Source of the DNA: Megalonaias nervosa
Lineage: Eukaryota; Mollusca; Bivalvia; Unionida; Unionidae
Length of the DNA stretch: 64,000 nt
Direction of reading: 5' to 3'
NCBI GenBank assembly: GCA_016617855.1
Contig: JAECUM010004438.1
Coordinates: 1-64,000 of the forward strand
Shown here: in pieces, positions 54,700 through 64,000 of the stretch
Numbering within the stretch: the stretch's first letter is position 1
How the letters are laid out: each line of letters opens with the position of its first letter
Made by a program: the position numbers and the translations under genes
Notes under the pieces: generated by a model
The model's input: the letters and a program-made list of their open reading frames with translations, nothing else
What the model was told of the DNA's origin: nothing
Database searches by the model: none

Positions 54700-55300
54700 T
54701 TGACCAATACCTGGTCTACAACTATTCAATAACCCTACTGTCTGTTGGAAGAGCTAGGCAGGTTTTAAATAAGCCAAAAGTTGGCTAAGGATTCCTGCTG
54801 CCATTCTCAGTGAGGCTGGTGTTACAACTAATGTCATGAGAGCAAAATTTAGCTATTTCCTACAAAGTTGTTCTTCACAATCTTAGGTAGAAACCAAATC
54901 TTGGATAAATGTATGCTTTGCCAAAATGTGGCTAGTGTCTTTTAGTATCACCAACATGTATGGTTGCAAAAGACCAAAATCTAGGTAACTATGATTGGCC
55001 CAATTTGGATAACTGCAACATTGTCCCTTTCCGTAATGTACTCTATGACTTTTAGGCAGAAACCAACTTTAGGATAAATATGTATCCTTAGCCAAAATTT
55101 GGATAGTGACAGCAACGGCTTTTAGTACAACCTGAATGTGTGGCTATTAGAACTGAAAAGCATAAAAGCTGTATAATTAGCCAAATTTGGCTATCAATCT
55201 CAATGTCTCTTACCATAATGTACATATGTGACCTTTAGGCAGAAGCCAATTTTTGGCGAAATATATGCTTAACAAACATTTGTTTAATAACCGCAAGAAC
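54700..55300. repeat. Diverged ~175-bp satellite-like tandem repeat
   Basis: The block TAGG(C/T)AGAAACCAA and the following GGATAAAT occur near 54882, 55054 and 55237, spaced about 172 and 183 bp, with related AGCCAAAA/TTGGCTA blocks between. Old, diverged satellite; no gene. Confidence 0.6.
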
Positions 55301-55863
55301 TATTGTCATAAGCTGAAGGTTTGGATCAAAGAAATAAAATATATTTTGGATAAGTGGATGATCAGACAACGTTTGGAAGAATTGAAATAAAAGCCTGTAA
55401 TAATAAAAAAATAATGTTACTGTATTTCTTAACAAGTGTTTATATAGTAGACTCATGCTGTATGGCACCCTTTTAATTGCAAGTGGAGTTTGGTAATAAG
55501 TAGTCCAAACCTGGTTAAGTGGCCAGCTGCTTATAAAAGTTAGTCTTTCCCCTCTCAATCGTCCATCAAGTTTGGCTGCAGATGTTGACCACCTGATCAG
55601 TGACCACTGGTTTTGCTCCCACGGATACTTGTGTACAGTAACCATGATTATCTAAGTATGTTTCTTTCCCCGTCACTGTACTACTCAGCCGCACTTAATA
55701 AGGCATACTTTCAATCTCAACTGCCTAACTGATTTCAACAACTGCCTCTAACTACATTGGTTGCATATACTGTTCAGCCTATTGCATTCTTGCAATGTTC
55801 TATATCTTACTAATCTGTTATAAATCCCCCTGACTATCCATCTGCTTATATGTACTTGGCCAA

Positions 55864-55939
<76 letters not shown>

Positions 55940-56560
55940 TCCAAGCCTTTCTCTTAAATCCTTGCAGATTACACTCATCTGTATATAAGGCCACCTATAC
56001 AGAACACATATGTCATCATTATGTTGGACTACTCATGTTGCATGCCATTATAAAATGTATGTAATATAGTACAGAACTTAACAGTGTAACATTCAGATTT
56101 AATGAATGGCAGAATATCAATCCATCCCAGTGATTTGTATAATGTTAGTAATTTCAGATAAATTCATGAGGTAAATAATCTGTTTCACCTCCAGCCACCA
56201 CCATTCCATTCTAATGTGTGCCAACTGTACTGTTCATAAAGGTGTAATCAGAATATAGTCTTGTAAATACACATTTTCTGAGCTTTAAACCAGAGGAAAT
56301 GAATAGAGAATCAAACTGATAATACCACATTGCTATTAAATATCCATATTTTTAACGATAATACCACATGGCCTATAGATATCCTTATTGTAAATGTAAA
56401 TTTAGAATTTTCTGAAACTGTATTATTTCATGTCGTGCTTTGAGGTTTTCCATAAAATGATGCCATGAATTAATTTATGCACATTTAAATTCAGTACAAT
56501 TGACCATTGTGTTTCCTGTATATACATTTCTGTAAGGAATAACTTAATTGGCTTTGACCA
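55300..56560. other. Non-coding host DNA with CT microsatellite
   Basis: No supported gene. Contains a pure (CT)n tract at 55868-55934, which produces meaningless Glu-Arg repeat frames on the minus strand. Confidence 0.6.
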
Positions 56561-56759
56561 GGGAAATTTCGAGCATGATACCAATCCTGCATGCACATAA
56601 TAACTCACAATTATAATCCTGCATGCTTATAATAACACACAGGTAAGATGTCTGCGGTGTGGCTGTTTATAGGAATGTCTAGCTCTGGGGCATCATGCTG
56701 CAGACATGTAGCATGATGTCCTATCCAGTCACATTATCCTTCCACCAGGCCAATCAGTC

Positions 56760-56905
56760 CTAACACTAACCTCTTAACGCTGAGCGCTTAGCGAGGCAGC
56801 TATTAGTAGCACTTTTAAAAGTCTTTGGTATGACTCGGTCAGGGTTCAAACCCACATCCTCCAGCGTCCAAGACAGACGCTCTAAACACTAGGCCACCTG
56901 AGCAG
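56760..56905 (-). repeat. tRNA-derived SINE, mollusc type
   Basis: On the minus strand a tRNA-like head (56903-56831) has A box GTGGCCTAGTGTTTAGAGCG and B box GGTTTGAACCC. The core downstream contains CCAAAGACTTTTAAAAG and a segment matching AGCGAGGCAGCTATTAGTA on plus. I recall this core from SINEs widespread in molluscs. It is the best taxonomic hint in the window. Confidence 0.65.
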
Positions 56906-57628
56906 TCTGTAAGGACATGTATGTCACCATCAGTAAATGACCTATAATCATCTAACATCAGACGATATGCTGAATATATTTCGTAATCAAAGACAATGCA
57001 GGTAGTGCTAGTTAAGCTGGAGTTTTGTATATGATGAACAATGGAATTGTATGCACTTTGCAAAAAAGTGATCATTCTTTTTCATTGTGAACTTTTAAAT
57101 AAGCTATTTGAATCTTTTCTGGCTACAGGTTTACATCTGTAAACAACCGCTAGGCGGCATGTGCCCAATATTGATTGGAAAATCCTGTTTGCTTTGATAA
57201 TATAGAGCCCACGATAATACAGTGTTGGAGTATAAACAGAAATCAAAAATACAAATGTGAAGTCTTTTGTAAATATGCCCACGGAATTGTGTCTGAACTT
57301 GATGATACGTCCAGAAGGCAAAGTGTTGATCTATGTAGATCTGCAGATATTGATCTTCCTACAAAATGTAAAATTTGAAACTAACGACAAATTCAAATTT
57401 TGTAATACATAATAGATAATGTGCAATGAAGAGAACCACACAAATGTAAATGATGTAGTCTCTTAATTTGCAGAATGAAATTGTGTCCTTTTTGGAAGAA
57501 TTATGTGAGAATCAATATATATTGTAAACCAATGATACAAAATAGGGAATGTTTGATGAAATATTTGTTCTGGGTGACTACCTCTTGAGGAAATGATAAT
57601 ATAAGTCAAATATACCACTTGACAAATG

Positions 57629-57677
<49 letters not shown>
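57629..57677. repeat. (TA)n microsatellite
   Basis: Pure alternating TA tract of about 49 bp inside the fold-back-like structure. Confidence 0.95.
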
Positions 57678-57680
<3 letters not shown>

Positions 57681-57835
57681 GCATAAAGGATTAGCTCTAA
57701 AGTAGAATTAGACTAGCAACATAAAATAAGAATTCAACCTCAGTTAATTGAAAAATATGATTAGAAATTCAGATAACTGAAATCATGTTAATGTAAGCAT
57801 GCATTAATATACTAGTGTGTTTTTGTAATCTTTCA

Positions 57836-58464
57836 GGATTATACCTGTGTGTTATTATTAGCATGCAGGATTATACCTGTGTCTTATTATAAGCATGCAG
57901 CATTATACGTGTGTTACTATAAGCATGCAGGATTATACATGTGTTATTATAAGCATGAAGGATTATACCTTTGTGTTGTTATAATGATGCAGGATTATAC
58001 CTTTGGATTATTATAAGCATGCATGATTATACCTGCGTGTTATTATAAGCATGTAGCATTGTACATGTGAAACTTTAAGCATGCAGGATTATACCTTTGT
58101 GTTATTATTGACATGCAGGATTATACATTTGTTATTATAAGCATGTAGTATTATACCTTTGTGTTGTTATAATGATGCAGGATTATACCTTTGGGGTATT
58201 ATAAGCATGCAGGATTATACATGTGTGTTATTATAAGCATGCAGGATTATATATGTGTTATCATAAGCATGCAGGATTATACATGTGTGTTATTATAAAC
58301 ATGCAGGTTTACACGTGTGTTATTATAAGAATGCAGGATTATATATGTTATTATAAACATGCAGGATTATACATGTGTGTTACTATACGCATGCATGATA
58401 ATACCTGTGTGTTATTATAAGCATGCAGGATTATAACTGTGTGTTATTATGAGTATGCAGGATT
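57836..58464 (+). repeat. ~31-bp minisatellite, about 20 copies
   Basis: Tandem repeat built on GCATGCAGGATTATAC followed by a TGTGTGTTATTATAA-type half, with length variation between copies. Not CRISPR: there are no distinct spacers and the host is eukaryotic. Confidence 0.9.
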
Positions 58465-58489
58465 GGTATCTCACTCGAAATTTCCCTGC

Positions 58490-59455
58490 TTGTTACTTCA
58501 GTAGTGTAACTTAGAACAGCTAGCTTCATATTATCAACACTTCATATTTCTATCGATAGGCTCTCTAATGTCAGTACTAAGTCTTTACCAGTATCAGCAA
58601 TAGTGCAAGTTTAATAATCCCACTGTAGTTACAGCTTTTTGATAACAACTTATACAACAATTAACATACACATTGCAACTTCATCTGCTTTAAGGTATTG
58701 ACCATTTAATTTGCGGGTGGGCGGAGATGGGCTGTGATTTTCTTCTGAATTGACAAATTTAATTTTCTTTTATCTCAAGATAATTAATCTTTTCTCGTAA
58801 TCATAAATATAAGATGGTGCTAATTTGCTATAAATCGGAGGAAGTTATTTTTTTTCCGGTTATTAAAAGATGGAATTAAACAAAAAGTGTCCGGCTTCTG
58901 CCCAAGAACATGGAATTTTTGGTACCTAATTTATTGCAGTATACCATGGTACATATTTCAGAATGTTGAAAAGTACCGCAGTACAAACATTTTTGCTGTA
59001 CCCAGCTCTATTATGTAACATGAATTCTGACTGGTTGAACATCAAACTCTGCTGTACTAAAAACCTGCAAGAAATTCTTTAGAAATACTGAGACTGTTGT
59101 GACATCATATCATGACTGTTCTTGTGATGCTGTGGAGAATGATATTATCAATCGTGTGATCCCGCATAGAATGACATCATGACTGTCCTTGTTGTGTCAT
59201 ATTTGCTATTTTTCAAAAAATGTTGCAGTATTGTGTCACAATAGGGATAATAATCCTGTATTTAAGTATTTCGGAACATTAATGTTGGTTAACTGTAGCA
59301 AAAATCCATTTTTTCTGGCTTCACTGACACATGGCCATTGTAGCTAAATTAATGACAGTAATACCACCATTAACATCCTGAAATCCTTGAATGCATGGTT
59401 GTTATCCCGATGTGATTTACAGTTGATCTTTAATAAAAGGCATATCAGTAAGAAA
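58490..59455. other. Non-coding host DNA
   Basis: AT-rich unique-looking sequence. No open frame with recognisable content, no RNA gene seen. Confidence 0.5.
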
Positions 59456-59463
59456 TAGCTAAT

Positions 59464-59940
59464 GTAATTGCCTATGTATTTACCTACACCCAAAAATGCA
59501 AACAGTTATGCCTGATATGACTCTGCCATATTTACCTACGTATTTACCCACACCCAAAAATATAGTTATGCTTGGTATGACTTTGCCATAATTACATATG
59601 TATTTACCCACACCTGAAAATGCAAACAGTTAATGTCTGATATGACTGGTGTAATTACCTATGTATTTACCCACACTTAAACATGCAAAGTTATGCCTGC
59701 TATGACTTTGATGCAAATATCTATGTATTTACCCACAACCAAATACAAAGTTATGCCTGATATGACTTTAATGTAATTACCTGTGTATTTACCCACACCC
59801 AAATACAAACAGTTATGCCTGATATTACTTTGCCATAATCACCTAAACATTAACCCAACCCAAATGCAAACAGTAACATCTGATATGACTTTGGCATAAT
59901 TACCTATGTATTTACCCACACCCAAATCCAAACAGTTATA
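59464..59940. repeat. ~60-bp minisatellite, about 8 copies
   Basis: Imperfect tandem repeat with blocks TATGTATTTACCCACACCC and AACAGTTATGCCTGATATGA. Diverged; no coding capacity. Confidence 0.8.
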
Positions 59941-62900
59941 TAACTGTTGTTAGTGGACTGGCAGGGTCCATACTGTTTGTTCAACCAGTAATTTCAAAAA
60001 ATGCTGTTGAACCTTATCTTCCTGATAACAGATCTGGGTCTATGCACTGCACACTTGCATATGCATAAAGTATATTTGAATCTGCACTAAATGTGTACCC
60101 TACCAACATCATATTCATGATTCACAGAGCAAAACAGAGATGGCATGAATAAATGTGTTGCATTTCCTTTCCTTATAGGGAGGGGGCTTGTAAGGGAGTG
60201 CAAAAAAAATGCATTTTATTTACTACTTTTATTGCTCCATAATTGCAAAGTGAATGTACCTAAAATAAAAAGGATAATTACACCAATTTTAAACTATCAG
60301 CATTGAATTGAACAGACTTGTTGAATTATGAAATGGAAATAAGCAGTTAAATTTCTATTCAATACAGTCCAAAAATGGCAGGCATGATCCAGGGAAGAGA
60401 ACTACTAGTATATGATTTTCTGAAGGGAAGAGGTGTGGATACAACTAAAATGGAGGTAGAGAAGGTAGGGTTGTGTTGTTATTCAGTTTATTGGTTTCAT
60501 CCATTGACAGTAATTAAAACATGAATCAAACATTTTGAAGATTTGACTTGTTTAGACTCTTTAAAGTGTTCAAGAGACATTAACTGTATAATAAGTATAT
60601 TGGCATACTCCAATGTTATTTCTATGCTAGTAAAGTTTGTCACTCATTTACTTCAAGAAATCTTGATACACTTGTCAGGCCTTGCTTTTGTTGTCTATTT
60701 CTTGTCTTTTCAAGAGCTCCCATGGTTACTTCCAACAAACACAATGTGTGCCTCTCTATCGAGAATTGGGATTTTTTTTTAAAAATCACAAAACAAATAC
60801 TGCTGGGAACATGTAACACATTGGCTTTTGGTCTTCCTGACTTTCTATCCTGCATCACTCATGTAATTGTTCTTGCAATTTCTTTCATATATCACTTTAT
60901 AGCAGAATCAATCTTTAATATTATACAGATTTATCAATAGTTTAAACCAAAATGAATTATATAATTTTGTTCTTGTTCTGCACAAAAGTGAATATTTTTT
61001 TTAGCAACAGTCATGGTAAAACTTGAGGCTTTTTCAGAGCGAACCCTTAACATCACATCACAGTCATTAAATGTATATGTTTATTTATGTCACATAAAAT
61101 TACAGGTTTTTTTATCTTTTAAAGGATACAAATCATTTGCAACTTATTTACCTAGCAAACATGTCAACAAATTACACAACTGAACACTATTAAAAACTAT
61201 TTCCTTGGCAAAAAAAATCGTATCATAGAAACTATGATCACATTCATTACATGTAATTTAGCATTTCACTCTTGATATTTGATTCCAAGCATAGCATGGC
61301 AGGTAGGTCTCTGGCCAGGTGTTCAGTTTAAGTGATTCATAACAACAATGTGTGTAGCAGTCATCAGTATGTATTGCGAACTATCAAAACAGCTGATTAA
61401 AAGAGATGTTCTAATTAATGAAGGAATACATATCCATAGCTAGGAAAATGAAGAATATGTCTGCTGTTTTGTCAGATCGTAAGTGATGCACATATCTTGA
61501 ATAGTCAGAATACTTATTAGGCTCATTTAAAAACATTGGCTTGTCTATGGTTAAAAATGACTTCTGGTAAGGAAAAATGTAAAATTACAGTTCTGATCAA
61601 GTAACATATGTTATGGATATGAATGGAATGAAAGAAATATTCTGGCAAGGAGGATGTTAAACCTTTTGATTCAGATATTTGAAAATAAACATTCTGAAGT
61701 TACCAACATAAATTTGGGCTGGCAGGTGGCCCTAATTAATATAGAATCATCTTATACTCCCCATGAGAAAGTTATGTAAACATTTTTATTGAACAAATAA
61801 TTATGTAATAAGAATCTTCAGGAAAAGATATAACTTATGTATTTTACCTAGGACCTGATGGTCATATATTTTCTTACTTATATCTAAATGTTAGAGGCTC
61901 TGACTATAGATACCATTAGAGGCAGCCACTGTGGTTCACTACATATACCATTAGGGGGAGCCACTGTGGCTACATAGTCCCAGAGTCAGTGGGTTGTAAG
62001 GTTAAAACCTGTCTAGACAAGCTTCAGTTAATTTTTGTAATTCAAGGCAATTTACTCTCTTTTCTTAACAGTCAGTAGGGTGATAATGTACAAGTGCCAT
62101 TTCAAATACAAATCAATCTCAGTCAAAAAGTTAGTTCTGATGCCTTCTCTGTTTGTACTAGGGAGGGGGCCCCATACCTCATAAAAATGACGGCCAGAAA
62201 ACGCAGAATGTTTCCTTGAGTAAGCTTTCTTTAGAGATAGATGGTGAAAATGCTTCAAATGCAGGACCTTCCAGGAGCCCACAGAACCTCTCACCCACTT
62301 GTTTAAGCCCACCCACAATGATACTAATCGATATTTCTGCATCCACCCCAGTGTACATATGAATGCATCTCAGTACCTTAGAAAAGTAGCTGATGCCATG
62401 GCCAATGGTGTCAGTTTTAGATAATTCAGGCAACATGAATGTGTACTGTTCATAATTTCCAATATAATTTTTATTTTTTTCCTTTTGGGTCATTTAATTT
62501 GTAATTTTCATTGGCTACTAGTTATGTTTGACAAATTCAAATCTTGCATTGCTTGCCAAAGTCATCACTGCCCCAGATAAGGTGCGAATCAATGTATTTC
62601 ACTCAATTAAACAGTTTCATACAGGGTTTTTGCTTCGAATATGCCACGTATGTAAGCATTTTTCTTTCACTTAAAAGATTGATGTCTATATGCATACATT
62701 TGTTTAAACAAAGAGCCAATTTAAACATTAAGTCTAATATTATTACATGGTGCTGCATACATCATTGATAGAATAAAACTTAAAAAGCAAATACTTATGA
62801 TGTAAACAAGTACAGTGAACTAGTCCAACTTAAACCAGTCCAGCTTAAACCAGCCATTTTCTATAGTCTCAGCTGACAGGGTGTTTGCTTGTCTGTTTCT

Positions 62901-63680
62901 TGCATAAAATCAATTGCTCAGATAATATCAAACACTAAAAATGTCGGGAAAACAAGGGAGAAAATCTTTGAAGCCTGAAAGTCTATTGAAAATTTCTACA
63001 ATCTTTGGGAGTTTTTCCAGCCAAATTACAGTCCATCCTCAGCATCAGTACATGTAGTGAGAAGTCTTTTCTCAGATGTAGCTGATAAATGTGTTGAATC
63101 AGACTCTATTACATCATCTAAAATTATGAGGGAACCAAAAAATAGGAAACATGATTTTTGGAGACAACCCTTACCATGCTTGGAAGTAATTAATGTACAT
63201 GGTGCTGAGAATAGGCCGAGATGTATGCATTGTACCAAATACTAAGTGAAACATGTTTGGTCTGATGAAGGTACACCAAATGTACAGAGGTTCTTGATAT
63301 AGAGAATGCCTCTAAGGATCATATGAGTGTGGAGAAATTGATTTTGCTTGAGAACATAAACAAAAATGATTGGGTATTGTGATTATCATTTAAAATTAAA
63401 AAGTACCCAGTTATTTTAGTACAAATTGAACTTCACTCAATTCATTTTAATTTTATGAGTGAAATACCCAGTAGGTCCCAAAAGTTATCTGGGGCACTGA
63501 GTAACGTTTGTATTTATTTATTTACTTAACTTTTATGCTTCTTTGGAGTAAATGTAACTCCTTGTAGAGATGGGATTCGAGAGGTCAGATATCTTTCTCA
63601 CAGTTAGACAGAATCATCTAACAGTTGCATTTGCTTACAGGGATCAGCAACACTGGATTGCAAGTTTATCACACCCATAC
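59941..63680. other. Non-coding host DNA without a supported gene
   Basis: Only short, unconserved-looking frames on either strand (for example 60543-60782, 62179-62493, 63057-63245), with no domain, repeat or splice pattern that I can support. Intron or intergenic sequence is most likely. Confidence 0.5.
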
Positions 63681-63700
63681 ACACGCATGCATGCACACAC

Positions 63701-63738
<38 letters not shown>
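63681..63738. repeat. (CA)n microsatellite
   Basis: CA repeat with a few interruptions at the start. Confidence 0.9.
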
Positions 63739-63739
<1 letters not shown>

Positions 63740-64000
63740 TGGAGGGAGAGGTCTGTATAATCACATTTTGTTGTAGGCAAGATAGCAGAAAACTAATGAG
63801 CTTGGCCAGACCATATTGGACATTTAAATAATCTGACTGGATGCCAAGACCTGATAAGGTTCCAGTGACTGTGATCTTATTTTAAAACTTTCAAACATTT
63901 ACTGGAATCATTTTAAACATTCACTGGAATCATTTTAGACAAAGGCATTTTTGACCAGACATTGTTAGCACATTTACATAAAATGTCACTCGAGGTTGAT

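Larger units (their letters stand above)
56561..58486. repeat. Fold-back-like structure with inverted ends and expanded minisatellite
   Basis: The left end GGGAAATTTCGAGCATGATA (56561) continues into two inverted copies of a GCATGCAGGATTATA unit. The right end is the inverse: the minisatellite followed by GATTGGTATCTCACTCGAAA then TTTCCC (to 58486). The arms are about 85 bp and the interior about 1.7 kb, including a SINE and a (TA)n tract. Resembles a non-autonomous element with a variable repeat core. Confidence 0.55.

Noticed and set aside
55235..55645. 136-residue open frame on minus
   Set aside because: No domain, overlaps a diverged satellite, composition unremarkable; likely chance.
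55748..55978. Glu-Arg repeat protein
   Set aside because: Translation of the (CT)n tract on the minus strand.
57836..58464. CRISPR-like array
   Set aside because: Units are contiguous without distinct spacers, vary in length, and the context is eukaryotic.
61900..62010. Possible SINE fragment with two copies of a GCCACTGTGG block
   Set aside because: B-box-like sequence is weak and no tail or duplication is visible.

Overview
The window is animal nuclear DNA, AT-rich and dominated by mobile elements. The host is probably a mollusc or another marine invertebrate. The grounds are a tRNA-derived SINE near 56.76-56.90 kb with the central core I associate with molluscan SINEs, a Gmr1-like Ty3/gypsy remnant, several full-length RNase H-bearing LINEs, a Polinton/Maverick, and abundant CA/TA/CT microsatellites. 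No intact host protein-coding gene is visible.

Layout. 1-5255: two copies of one LINE family on the minus strand, the first inserted into ORF2 of the second. 5411-7890: 3' LTR, polypurine tract and pol remnant of a minus-strand Ty3/gypsy element. 7891-13645: a third LINE copy. 13646-14142: the end of a host repeat unit carrying degenerate acidic coding repeats. 14143-41917: a Polinton/Maverick with about 180-bp terminal inverted repeats, interrupted by two more LINE copies (19969-25719 with a 15-bp target duplication, and about 29463-35227 with a 10-bp one). Without these LINEs it is about 16.2 kb. 41918-54170: a tandem array of a 5-7 kb host unit; its second copy preserves an unoccupied version of the Polinton insertion site. 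54170-64000: non-coding host DNA with satellites, minisatellites, a fold-back-like structure and a SINE.

The Polinton is the most interesting part. Left to right it carries two overlapping genes of unknown (possibly scaffold-like) role, a small basic core/minor virion-like protein, a major capsid protein of probable double-jelly-roll type, an adenovirus pVI/pX-like small protein with C-terminal repeats, an adenain-like cysteine protease, a fibre-like protein with phage-type shaft repeats, a two-helix membrane protein, and a penton-like minor capsid protein split by a LINE. After a non-coding stretch come an orphan gene, an HNH endonuclease and a zinc-ribbon protein on the minus strand, a large replicase (family B polymerase plus SF1 helicase plus HNH), a retroviral-type integrase and a phospholipase A2 protein on the minus strand, and an FtsK/HerA-type packaging ATPase beside the right TIR. 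Integrase, replicase, protease, ATPase and capsid genes together describe an integrating, virion-forming element. It is now decayed: MCP, protease, fibre, penton, replicase and integrase all carry stops or frameshifts, while the ATPase, PLA2, HNH and several small genes are open.

Nearly all Polinton genes start within an A/T-only context of the type TAATAATG or TATAATG, which may be a shared initiator. All five LINE copies reach the same 5' end and share one orientation, and some reading frames (ORF1 of copies 1 and 3) are still intact, so this family was active recently.
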